Notes under the pieces: model-generated
Seen by the model: the letters and a program-made list of their open reading frames with translations, nothing else
What the model was told of the DNA's origin: nothing
Database searches by the model: none
Position numbers and translations under genes: made by a program
Part shown: piece by piece, positions 25,033 to 30,891 of the stretch
Position numbering within the stretch: the stretch's first letter is position 1
How the letters are laid out: every line of letters starts with the position of its first letter
Source: an uncultured Eubacteriales bacterium
GTDB taxonomy: Bacteria > Bacillota > Clostridia > Peptostreptococcales > Anaerovoracaceae
Direction: 5' to 3'
NCBI GenBank assembly: GCA_900540145.1
Contig: UQEW01000018.1
Location: 1-30,891 of the forward strand
Length of the DNA stretch: 30,891 nt

Positions 25033-25803
25033 ATGGAAAGCCGCATACTGAACAAAATACGCAGACTCAATTGGGTGCTCAGCGAAAGCACTACAGGAAG
25101 TCTTTCATATAACGATTTAAGCGTGATACTCAAGGAGATAATCAACGCCAATGTTTATATTGCTGATATAGACGGAAATATTCTCGGTGTAAGCTATGAA
25201 AACGCCGAGGAAAGTTCTGTCGTGCTGGACGAAGGCGGCAGCGAAAAACTCATATGGACCCATAACCAGAAGTTTCTTTCGCTAAACGAAACAGCAGCTA
25301 ATCTGCGAGGCGATGAGGTTTTGCAATTTACCGATGCCAATTACGACATGGCTGATAAATATCATTGCATCATTCCAAGCATATGCGGAGGCCAACGGAT
25401 GGGAACATTACTGGCTGCAAGACATGATAAGGAATTTGATGATGTGGATATAGCGCTGTGCGAATACGGAGCCACGGTAGTAGGACTCGAAATAAGGCGA
25501 AACATGAACCTGGCTGCCGAGAGGGAGAATGCTTTGAGATCTGCTGTAGATGTGGCAATAGACGCTTTATCTTTTTCAGAGAGAGGAGCTATAGCTAAAA
25601 TCCTTTGTGAGTTCCAAGGAAGCGAAGGGACTTTCATTGCCAGCAAAATAGCAGCTAAATATTCCATAACCAACTCAGTAATTGTCAATGCGCTGAGAAA
25701 GCTGGAAAGCGCAGGTGTGCTTAAAGCCGGTTCACTAGGCGTAAAAGGTACGAGAATAAGCATTACCAATCCTTTTTTTAGAGAAAAGGCTGAAAAGCTG
25801 TGA
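25033..25803 (+). CDS. codY: GTP- and branched-chain-amino-acid-responsive repressor CodY
   Basis: The 256-residue protein has an N-terminal GAF-type sensing domain (about 1-155) and a C-terminal winged helix. The helix-turn-helix ASKIAAKYSITNSVIVNALR (about 203-222) and KLESAGVLKAGSLGVKGT closely match CodY. It represses nutrient-scavenging genes when GTP and branched-chain amino acids are plentiful. It lies 26 bp after hslU. The ribosome site is weak (AAAGG about 10 bases upstream), so translation may be modest or coupled. A hairpin follows at 25807-25843. Confidence 0.96.
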   Translation: MESRILNKIRRLNWVLSESTTGSLSYNDLSVILKEIINANVYIADIDGNILGVSYENAEESSVVLDEGGSEKLIWTHNQKFLSLNETAANLRGDEVLQFTDANYDMADKYHCIIPSICGGQRMGTLLAARHDKEFDDVDIALCEYGATVVGLEIRRNMNLAAERENALRSAVDVAIDALSFSERGAIAKILCEFQGSEGTFIASKIAAKYSITNSVIVNALRKLESAGVLKAGSLGVKGTRISITNPFFREKAEKL

Positions 25804-25806
25804 ACA

Positions 25807-25843
25807 AAACCCCCTTTATTCTGCATAAGATAAAAGGGGGTTT
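25807..25843 (+). terminator. Hairpin after codY that also contains the yunB ribosome binding site
   Basis: AAACCCCCTTTAT (25807-25819) pairs with ATAAAAGGGGGTTT (25830-25843), apart from a slipped A. The T run after it is short (TTTGTT), so it is a moderate terminator. Its right arm holds AAAGGGGG, six bases before the yunB ATG at 25847. Confidence 0.7.
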
Positions 25844-25846
25844 GTT

Positions 25847-26479
25847 ATGAAAAGAGCAGCAGTTATAATAATCGGCATAGGACTTGTCATATTGGGAAGC
25901 ATATTGATTATAAAGGATAAATTCGGAGATAGCATAGCTCAGACGGCAGAAGCTGTGGCAGTTAACGCTGTAGCAATTAAAATTAATGAAAGTTTGGAAA
26001 ATGGTTTTTATGATGAAGAGCTTGGAGAGCCACTTTTAAATGTGGAAAGGGATAGCGAGGGTAATATACAATATGTAGAACCCAATGCAAGGGTCATAAA
26101 TAAGCTTTTGCTGGAATTTTCTACAAATGTGAAGGAAAACTATGACTTGGGTGATACGGAAGAAATAAAAGTAAATTGGGGCGTTATAACGGGAAGTAAA
26201 CTTTTGTCTCAATTACCGTTTACAGTAACTGTCAAAGTACAGCCTGTCAGCCTCACTAAATTTCAATACGAGACAGAATTTGAAACGGAAGGAATAAATC
26301 AAACCAGGTATTACGTCTATTGTACAATAAACAGCCAGATACATATTTTAGCGCCATTTACAGATAAAACGGCAGAAATAAACAGGAGAGTTTTATTGGC
26401 CGAAGCAATTATCGTTGGAAAAGTACCGGATAATTATGTGATGGTTCCCGAAGACAGTATTTTAGATGCAATAGAATAG
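25847..26479 (+). CDS. yunB: Sporulation protein YunB
   Basis: The 210-residue protein has one N-terminal membrane helix (about 5-23) and then an extracytoplasmic domain. It matches YunB by AVNAVAIKINESLENG, KENYDLGD-type middle segments, the GSKLLSQLPFTVTVKVQPV core and a C-terminal VPDNYVMVPED. YunB is a sigma-E-dependent sporulation protein in Bacillus; its biochemical role is not known. The start lies inside the 3' edge of the codY hairpin. Confidence 0.88.
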   Translation: MKRAAVIIIGIGLVILGSILIIKDKFGDSIAQTAEAVAVNAVAIKINESLENGFYDEELGEPLLNVERDSEGNIQYVEPNARVINKLLLEFSTNVKENYDLGDTEEIKVNWGVITGSKLLSQLPFTVTVKVQPVSLTKFQYETEFETEGINQTRYYVYCTINSQIHILAPFTDKTAEINRRVLLAEAIIVGKVPDNYVMVPEDSILDAIE

Positions 26480-26488
26480 ATTTTATGA

Positions 26489-26504
26489 TAAAATATAAAA
26501 TATG
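26489..26504 (+). promoter_or_regulatory. -10-like element directly before the hflX start
   Basis: TAAAAT (26489-26494), preceded by TG at 26486-26487, ends seven bases before the hflX ATG (26502). The -35 at the right distance (ATGCAA, 26466-26471) is poor. If used, transcription would begin at or next to the ATG, giving a leaderless message. Confidence 0.35.
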
Positions 26505-27782
26505 CTTAGATTTAATGAAGATAACCAAGTAATAAAAAAAGAAAAATACAATGCTATCCTTGTGGGAATTCAGAGGGATGAAGATATTTCATATTCCATG
26601 GAAGAGCTGGAGGGATTAGCTAAAGCTGCAGGAGCGGATGTTTTGGGGCACATGATACAAAATATGGAAAAACCCAATACCGCTACACTTATAGGTAAGG
26701 GTAAGGTAGAGGAGCTTGCCCGCATGATAGAGTCCATGGAAGCGGACATGGTAATATTCAATGAAGAATTATCGGGTATGCAGCTTAGAAATCTGGAAGA
26801 GGCTACAGGCGTACGTGTAATAGACAGGACTATACTGATATTGGACATCTTTGCTCTGCGAGCTGTTTCAAAAGAAGGAAAACTTCAAGTCGAATTGGCT
26901 CAGCTTAAATACAGATTGCCAAGGCTCACAGGATTTGGAAAATCCTTGTCAAGGCTGGGCGGCGGCATAGGCACCAGAGGCCCCGGAGAAAAGAAGCTGG
27001 AAACTGACAGAAGACATATAGAACGCAGGATGAACGATATAAAGTCAGAGCTTTCTCAGCTTAAAAGCACAAGAAACACCCAGAGAGCAAGAAGAGAGAA
27101 AAACCATGTACCGGTAGTCGCTCTTGTAGGATATACCAACTCAGGTAAATCAGCTATAATGAACAGGATTCTCAGTATGTCAGGGAAAGCTGATAAAAAC
27201 GTATTTGAAGAAAACATGCTTTTTGCCACTTTGGATACACAGCAACGCAGCGTAGACATGGAAAACGGTCATAAATTTATACTCATCGATACTGTAGGAT
27301 TTGTGAGCAAACTTCCACATTCTCTGATAGAAGCTTTTAAAGCCACTTTGGAGGAGGTTACTTATGCTGATTTACTGCTCCATGTGGTAGACTCTTCATA
27401 TGATAACCATGACTTTCATATAGAAGTGACAGACAAAGTAATGAAAGAGGTTGGGGCAGGCAATAAAGAAAAGATAATGGTTTTCAATAAATGCGATTTG
27501 CCTCATGAACATATTGTTCCTGAAATTGGTGTTGAAAATATTGAAATATCGGCAAAAACCGGATATAATCTCGAACTGTTGCTGCAAAAAGTAGAAGAAA
27601 AGCTGTTTGGAGATTATATGTATGCGAAAATGCTCATACCTTTTAACAGAGGCGATATTTCTTCATATCTATGCAGCGAAGCTGATGTGAAAATGATGGA
27701 ATACAAGGCTGATGGAACATACTTTGAATTAAAAATGAAGAAATCCGATTATCAGAGGTTCAAAGAATATGAAATTGTATAA
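26502..27782 (+). CDS. hflX: Ribosome-associated GTPase HflX
   Basis: The 426-residue protein has the N-terminal HflX domain (TATLIGKGKVEELARMI, SGMQLRNLEE, IDRTILILDIFALRA), a glycine-rich linker (GGGIGTRGPGEKKLETDRR), and a G domain. G1 is GYTNSGKS, G3 is DTVGF and G4 is NKCD. HflX splits stalled or stressed 70S ribosomes. No Shine-Dalgarno precedes the ATG at 26502, and an in-frame TAA (26496-26498) rules out an earlier start. The 3' end overlaps yigZ by 14 bases. Confidence 0.95.
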   Translation: MLRFNEDNQVIKKEKYNAILVGIQRDEDISYSMEELEGLAKAAGADVLGHMIQNMEKPNTATLIGKGKVEELARMIESMEADMVIFNEELSGMQLRNLEEATGVRVIDRTILILDIFALRAVSKEGKLQVELAQLKYRLPRLTGFGKSLSRLGGGIGTRGPGEKKLETDRRHIERRMNDIKSELSQLKSTRNTQRARREKNHVPVVALVGYTNSGKSAIMNRILSMSGKADKNVFEENMLFATLDTQQRSVDMENGHKFILIDTVGFVSKLPHSLIEAFKATLEEVTYADLLLHVVDSSYDNHDFHIEVTDKVMKEVGAGNKEKIMVFNKCDLPHEHIVPEIGVENIEISAKTGYNLELLLQKVEEKLFGDYMYAKMLIPFNRGDISSYLCSEADVKMMEYKADGTYFELKMKKSDYQRFKEYEIV

Positions 27783-28395
27783 CACTGTCGCAAAGGAAGC
27801 CTCCGCAGAGCAAATCATTGAAAAATCAAGGTTTATAGCATATGTAAAGCCTGTTTCCACTAAGGAAGAGGCAGATGCTTTCATTGAACAAATAAAGAAG
27901 AAACATAGAGATGCAACCCATAATGTACCTGCTATGGTCATCGGCGACAAGATGCAGCTGCAATGGGCTTCTGATGACGGCGAGCCTCAGGGGACTTCCG
28001 GCGCACCTATAGTAAAGATGTTAACATCGGCTGAAATAACCAATTTAGTCGTCGTAGTCACCAGATATTTTGGAGGAATTAAATTGGGTACAGGGGGTTT
28101 GGCCAGAGCTTATACTTCAAGCGCCAAACTGGGTCTTGAGGCTGCAGGCATATGCAGCGTTGAAAGCCAGCTGTGCTTGACTGCTGAGATAGATTATACA
28201 TATCTTGCAAAAATAAAGAGCGCTGAAGGACAGCTTTTCTCCATAACCGATATAAGATATGCGGAAAAAGTAGAGGTAGATATTGCGTGCCAGCCTGAAC
28301 TGCGGCAAAATACGGAAGCTGTTTTGGCAGATATAACATCGGGGAAGATAAAAATAAAAAGGGAAGATATTAGGGAAATAAAGATAAATTTATAG
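27769..28395 (+). CDS. yigZ: YigZ/IMPACT family protein
   Basis: The 208-residue protein has an N-terminal UPF0029/Impact domain with KSRFIAYVKPV, ASDDGEPQGTSGAPIV and VVTRYFGGIKLGTGGL, and a C-terminal DUF1949-type domain. The family is related to the eukaryotic translation regulator IMPACT; the bacterial role is not established. The start overlaps hflX, with AGAGG at 27754-27758. The stop directly abuts the first tRNA promoter. Confidence 0.93.
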   Translation: MKLYNTVAKEASAEQIIEKSRFIAYVKPVSTKEEADAFIEQIKKKHRDATHNVPAMVIGDKMQLQWASDDGEPQGTSGAPIVKMLTSAEITNLVVVVTRYFGGIKLGTGGLARAYTSSAKLGLEAAGICSVESQLCLTAEIDYTYLAKIKSAEGQLFSITDIRYAEKVEVDIACQPELRQNTEAVLADITSGKIKIKREDIREIKINL

Positions 28396-28424
28396 TTGAC
28401 ATAGATTTTTTATTGTGCTAATAT
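28396..28424 (+). promoter_or_regulatory. Strong promoter P1 of the tRNA operon
   Basis: TTGACA (28396-28401), a 17-base spacer and TAATAT (28419-28424) form a near-consensus sigma-A promoter beginning one base after the yigZ stop. Confidence 0.85.
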
Positions 28425-28492
28425 AAGTTTCAGCTCGTGAAAAATATGAGCAGAGAGCATGATTAAAAAGTTGAAAAAAGTTAAAAAAGTTA

Positions 28493-28521
28493 TTGACAAT
28501 TTAAGTCAATTAATGTACACT
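28493..28521 (+). promoter_or_regulatory. Promoter P2 of the tRNA operon
   Basis: A second TTGACA (28493-28498), with a 17-base spacer and TACACT (28516-28521), is 97 bases after P1 and about 36 bases before the first tRNA. Tandem strong promoters are typical of stable RNA operons. Confidence 0.8.
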
Positions 28522-28556
28522 TAGTGAGTGTGCCGAGCAACTTAACTTTCGGAAAC

Positions 28557-28632
28557 GGGCGCTTAGCTCAGCTGGGAGAGCATCTGCCTTACAAGCAGAG
28601 GGTCATAGGTTCGAGCCCTATAGCGCCCACCA
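28557..28632 (+). tRNA. tRNA-Val(UAC)
   Basis: Cloverleaf with acceptor GGCGCTT-type pairing GGGCGCT/AGCGCCC, anticodon loop CTTACAA (anticodon TAC) and encoded CCA. Confidence 0.96.
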
Positions 28633-28640
28633 AATACGAT

Positions 28641-28717
28641 GGCCTGGTAGTTCAGTTGGTTAGAATGCCAGCCTGTCACGCTGGAGGTCGACGGTTCGAG
28701 CCCGTTCCAGGTCGCCA
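28641..28717 (+). tRNA. tRNA-Asp(GUC)
   Basis: Acceptor GGCCTGG/CCAGGTC with one G-U pair, anticodon loop CTGTCAC (GTC), discriminator G and encoded CCA. Confidence 0.96.
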
Positions 28718-28736
28718 ACTTTTTAACAGTTCCTTC

Positions 28737-28811
28737 GCTGGTGTGGCTCAACGGTAGAGCAGCTGATTTGTAATCAGCAGGTTGGGGGTTCGATTCCCTC
28801 CACCAGCTCCA
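28737..28811 (+). tRNA. tRNA-Thr(UGU)
   Basis: Acceptor GCTGGTG/CACCAGC, anticodon loop TTTGTAA (TGT), discriminator T and encoded CCA. Confidence 0.96.
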
Positions 28812-28831
28812 TTTATAAGAAACTTTTGTTC

Positions 28832-28871
28832 ACCGACGCGATCGAAGATGACAAAGCAATCGGAGAAAAAG
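28832..28871 (+). repeat. 40-bp direct repeat in the tRNA spacer, copy 1
   Basis: Forty bases starting ACCGACGCGATCGAAGATGA match copy 2 (28951-28990) with a single difference (C/T at the sixth base). The copies are 119 bp apart, in the 191-bp gap between tRNA-Thr and tRNA-Tyr. An ORF of about 75 codons spans the region but has no ribosome site and runs into tRNA-Tyr, so it is not called. Confidence 0.9.
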
Positions 28872-28932
28872 TGAATTTTATGCGCAGGATTTTTATCCGA
28901 GTGCGCGAAATCGAGAGAGCGAGGAACGGAGT

Positions 28933-28952
28933 GTACTATAGTACTCGAGTAC
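28933..28952. repeat. Two overlapping 12-bp palindromes
   Basis: GTACTATAGTAC (28933-28944) and GTACTCGAGTAC (28941-28952) are each perfect palindromes and share the central GTAC. They sit directly before repeat copy 2. Confidence 0.9.
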
Positions 28953-28990
28953 CGATGCGATCGAAGATGACAAAGCAATCGGAGAAAAAG
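28951..28990 (+). repeat. 40-bp direct repeat in the tRNA spacer, copy 2
   Basis: Starts ACCGATGCGATCGAAGATGA and differs from copy 1 at one base. It ends 12 bases before tRNA-Tyr. Confidence 0.9.
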
Positions 28991-29002
28991 ACAAGCATAC
29001 AT

Positions 29003-29087
29003 CGAGGGATTCCCGAGTGGCCAAAGGGGGCGGACTGTAAATCCGTTAGCTGAGCTTTCGATGGTTCGAATCCATCTCCCTCGACCA
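29003..29087 (+). tRNA. tRNA-Tyr(GUA)
   Basis: Class II tRNA with a long variable arm, acceptor CGAGGGA/TCCCTCG, anticodon loop CTGTAAA (GTA) and encoded CCA. Confidence 0.96.
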
Positions 29088-29110
29088 TTTAACTCAATAA
29101 TCATTAACAT

Positions 29111-29185
29111 GCGGAAGTGGCTCAGGGGTAGAGCATCGCCTTGCCAAGGCGAGGGTCGCGAGTTCGAATCTCGTCTTCCGCTCCA
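29111..29185 (+). tRNA. tRNA-Gly(GCC)
   Basis: Acceptor GCGGAAG/CTTCCGC, anticodon loop TTGCCAA (GCC), discriminator T and encoded CCA. Confidence 0.96.
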
Positions 29186-29193
29186 ACAATCAT

Positions 29194-29267
<74 letters not shown>

Positions 29268-29276
29268 CTATTTTGT

Positions 29277-29353
29277 GGGCTCATAGCTCAGCTGGATAGA
29301 GCAACGGCCTTCTAAGCCGTGTGTCCGGGGTTCGAATCCCTGTGGGCTCACCA
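29277..29353 (+). tRNA. tRNA-Arg(UCU)
   Basis: Acceptor GGGCTCA/TGGGCTC pairs fully but with two G-U wobbles (2-71 and 5-68). The anticodon loop is CTTCTAA (TCT) and CCA is encoded. The ten bases TGTGGGCTCA occur at both ends (29274-29283 and 29341-29350). Confidence 0.95.
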
Positions 29354-29360
29354 TTTTTTT

Positions 29361-29435
29361 TGGGGTATCGCCAAGCGGTAAGGCACTGGGTTTTGATCCC
29401 AGCATTCGTAAGTTCGAATCTTGCTACCCCAGCCA
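29361..29435 (+). tRNA. tRNA-Gln(UUG)
   Basis: Acceptor TGGGGTA/TACCCCA, anticodon loop TTTTGAT (TTG), discriminator G and encoded CCA. Confidence 0.96.
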
Positions 29436-29440
29436 TGCGT

Positions 29441-29516
29441 GACCCATTAGCTCAGTCGGCAGAGCACTTGACTTTTAATCAAGGTGTCCGGAGTTCGAAT
29501 CTCCGATGGGTCACCA
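29441..29516 (+). tRNA. tRNA-Lys(UUU)
   Basis: Acceptor GACCCAT/ATGGGTC, anticodon loop CTTTTAA (TTT) and encoded CCA. Confidence 0.96.
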
Positions 29517-29553
29517 AATTTTGTGCCGCGGCGATTAGCAAGTGATCGGACAT

Positions 29554-29642
29554 GGAGAGGTGTCCGAGTGGTTTAAGGAGCTGGTCTTGAAAACCAGTGA
29601 CTCCGAAAGGGGCCGTGGGTTCGAATCCCACCCTCTCCGCCA
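29554..29642 (+). tRNA. tRNA-Ser(UGA)
   Basis: Class II tRNA with a long variable arm, acceptor GGAGAGG/CCTCTCC, anticodon loop CTTGAAA (TGA), discriminator G and encoded CCA. Confidence 0.96.
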
Positions 29643-29667
29643 TTAGCGTTTAGGGAATTCACACCTT

Positions 29668-29759
29668 GGAGAAGTACTCAAGTGGCTGAAGAGGACGGTT
29701 TGCTAAACCGTTAGTGTTCGTTTAGGGCAGCATGGGTTCGAATCCCATCTTCTCCGCCA
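29668..29759 (+). tRNA. tRNA-Ser(GCU)
   Basis: Class II tRNA with a long variable arm, acceptor GGAGAAG/CTTCTCC, anticodon loop TTGCTAA (GCT), discriminator G and encoded CCA. Confidence 0.96.
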
Positions 29760-29764
29760 TGTAT

Positions 29765-29840
29765 AGGGGTATAGCTCAGTTGGTAGAGCAGTGGTCTCCA
29801 AAACCACGTGCCGAGGGTTCGAGTCCTTCTGCCCCTGCCA
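29765..29840 (+). tRNA. tRNA-Trp(CCA)
   Basis: Acceptor AGGGGTA/TGCCCCT with one wobble, anticodon loop CTCCAAA (CCA), discriminator G and encoded CCA end. Confidence 0.96.
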
Positions 29841-29855
29841 GTTAATTTAATATTT

Positions 29856-29932
29856 CGGGGTGTAGCGCAGTTTGGTAGCGCAACTGGTTTGGGACCAGTG
29901 GGCCGCGGGTTCAAATCCTGCCACCCCGACCA
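29856..29932 (+). tRNA. tRNA-Pro(UGG)
   Basis: Acceptor CGGGGTG/CACCCCG, anticodon loop TTTGGGA (TGG) and encoded CCA. Confidence 0.96.
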
Positions 29933-29947
29933 TCAAGTTGTATATGT

Positions 29948-30024
29948 GGGCCTTTAGCTCAGTTGGTCAGAGCATCCGGCTCATAACCGGCAGGTCCCGG
30001 GTTCAAGTCCCTGAAGGCCCACCA
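29948..30024 (+). tRNA. tRNA with CAU anticodon: Ile2 (lysidine-modified) or elongator Met
   Basis: Acceptor GGGCCTT/AAGGCCC, anticodon loop CTCATAA (CAT) and encoded CCA. It is not an initiator type, because it has a normal paired 1-72 G-C. The pairs C4-G69 and C5-G68 are ones I recall as identity elements for the lysidine synthetase TilS, and the body looks like tRNA-Ile2 of Firmicutes, but Met cannot be excluded. Position 27-43 (T-C) is unpaired. Confidence 0.9.
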
Positions 30025-30038
30025 CTTAAACAACTTTT

Positions 30039-30114
30039 GCCCAGATAGCTCAGTAGGTAGAGCAGGGGACTGAAAATCCCCGTGTCTCTGGTTCGATTCC
30101 GGATCTGGGCACCA
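30039..30114 (+). tRNA. tRNA-Phe(GAA)
   Basis: Acceptor GCCCAGA/TCTGGGC, anticodon loop CTGAAAA (GAA) and encoded CCA. It is the last gene of the array and a run of seven or more T follows at once, which may help end the transcript. Confidence 0.96.
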
Positions 30115-30260
30115 TTTTTTTCATAAGGTAGTTCCTTGCTGACATATAAGTCCGAGGGGCTATTTTATTTTTTTTACAAAAAAGTAGGTAAAAGGGTTAA
30201 GGACGTGTCGAAAGTCGTCGAAAAAGCTTGTGAAATGACTTTTTTTACAAAAAAATCAAA

Positions 30261-30305
30261 AAAATCATCAAAATAGCCACTTTTGCAGACTTTTTTGATG
30301 ATTTT
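30261..30305 (-). terminator. Possible terminator of the minus-strand membrane protein gene
   Basis: AAAATCATCAAAA (30261-30273) and TTTTGATGATTTT (30293-30305) pair perfectly over 13 bp with a 19-base loop. On the minus strand the stem is followed by T-rich sequence. It is about 200 bases beyond the gene. Confidence 0.45.
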
Positions 30306-30365
30306 CATAAATTTTTACATTTTTCCCGGTCTCCAAGCCCGGAAAATTCCATTTTCTGTAAATTA

Positions 30366-30402
30366 GCTGACAAAATTTCAAAAATAAAAGAATTTTGTCA
30401 GC
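30366..30402. repeat. Perfect 12-bp inverted repeat
   Basis: GCTGACAAAATT (30366-30377) and AATTTTGTCAGC (30391-30402) flank a 13-base A-rich loop. Neither side has a T tract directly after the stem, so it is not a standard terminator. Confidence 0.85.
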
Positions 30403-30502
30403 GCCAGGGGAGCATACCACAGCACTCATCGACGGTTATGCCCATATAACTTTTATTGTGCAGACCTTTTGCCATACAGAGAACCCTTTCATAAAGAAAA
30501 AC

Positions 30503-30838
30503 CTACAGTATTGAAAAAGATACGAAGCACGAAATTAAATATGCTGCTGCGGCCATAACGCACGCGAATGAGATGACCTTTGATTTTATTCTCGATTCCT
30601 TATCAAAAACCGCCATGGAAGTTATCCACGAGATTACAAGCGTCACAAGGGCGATTACGGTCATTTTATTGATGGTGGCAGCAAAACCTCTGAGAAGGAA
30701 ACAGAGCACTGCGATGATGATGACGGTTATTATGTATTTGAGCCAGCCGCCCCTGTTAAACAGCACAGGTATCAGGAGCGCCGCCCATATTATTCCAAGA
30801 AGAATGCATTTTAAAATCAAAATTATCAAAGCTTCCAT
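30503..30838 (-). CDS. Small integral membrane protein, unrecognised
   Basis: The 111-residue protein is almost wholly hydrophobic, with about four predicted membrane helices (about 4-24, 33-52, 58-77 and 88-110) and short charged loops (NRGGW, FDKESRIKSK). No catalytic or binding motif is visible and I do not recognise the family. AAGGAG lies 15 bases before the ATG, rather far, with AAGAAG nearer. It is read toward the tRNA array and away from the window edge; its upstream neighbour is outside the window. Confidence 0.65.
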   Translation of the reverse strand: MEALIILILKCILLGIIWAALLIPVLFNRGGWLKYIITVIIIAVLCFLLRGFAATINKMTVIALVTLVISWITSMAVFDKESRIKSKVISFACVMAAAAYLISCFVSFSIL

Positions 30839-30891
30839 AATACTTCTTAAATACTCCTTGTCTAAATCTTTCTCTTTTGAATCATAACATA

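Larger units (their letters stand above)
30115..30502. other. Gene-free, hairpin-rich region after the tRNA array
   Basis: No credible ORF or RNA family is seen in these 388 bases. There are two copies of TTTTTTTACAAAAAA-like sequence (near 30170 and 30241). Three inverted repeats are visible: 30261-30305 (13 bp), 30321-30346 (8 pairs with one mismatch) and 30366-30402 (12 bp). On the minus strand the first is followed by T-rich sequence and could terminate the membrane-protein gene. Confidence 0.7.

Noticed and set aside
28826..29053. 75-codon ORF over the tRNA spacer repeats
   Set aside because: It has no ribosome site, runs into tRNA-Tyr, and its two repeat copies are read in different frames, so the repeat is not a protein repeat.

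Overview
The window looks like a contig end from a low-GC, Gram-positive, endospore-forming member of the Clostridia. The reasons are strong AGGAGG-type ribosome binding sites, an IspH-ribosomal S1 fusion, CodY behind HslUV, the sporulation protein YunB, a dlt operon for D-alanylation of teichoic acids, and a long tRNA array with encoded CCA ends. I cannot name a genus. Bases 1-25 are not biological: they match the inner 25 bases of the Illumina Nextera read-1 transposase adapter, so the first gene is cut by the contig end.

Layout. (1) 26-4627, plus strand: a truncated DUF6382-like protein, a SPOR-domain membrane protein, RarA, the IspH-S1 fusion and a 60-residue lipoprotein, ending in a bidirectional terminator. 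(2) 4626-9444, minus strand: a potassium-uptake operon reading trkA, trkH, trkH, then a two-CBS-domain protein. (3) 9575-10992, plus: a metallo-beta-lactamase-fold hydrolase overlapping a HAD phosphatase by one base. (4) 11118-13327, plus: a polar amino-acid ABC importer (binding lipoprotein, permease, ATPase) with its own terminator and a perfect 14-bp hairpin inside the permease gene. (5) 13498-17951, plus: a dlt operon whose promoter is covered by a 9-bp inverted-repeat operator. It carries dltA, dltB, dltC and dltD plus a 53-residue DltX-like ORF overlapping the end of dltD. (6) 17962-25803, plus: yraN, comM-like, dprA, topA, hslV, hslU, codY, resembling the Bacillus dprA-topA-trmFO-xerC-hslVU-codY cluster but with trmFO and xerC missing. 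(7) 25847-28395, plus: yunB, hflX, yigZ. (8) 28396-30114: tandem strong promoters and 15 tRNA genes (Val, Asp, Thr, Tyr, Gly, Gly, Arg, Gln, Lys, Ser, Ser, Trp, Pro, CAU, Phe), with a long spacer holding a 40-bp direct repeat. (9) 30115-30502: no gene, several hairpins. (10) 30503-30838, minus: an unrecognised four-helix membrane protein.

Most of this is a conserved chromosomal backbone (isoprenoid synthesis, translation, topology, ribosome rescue/assembly, DNA uptake, nutrient regulation, cell-wall charge). I saw no insertion sequence, phage gene, CRISPR array or known defence system. The items most worth a second look are small: the displaced DltX candidate, the dlt operator, the internal start in ispH-S1, hairpins that overlap ribosome binding sites, the permease hairpin, and the repeat-bearing tRNA spacer.
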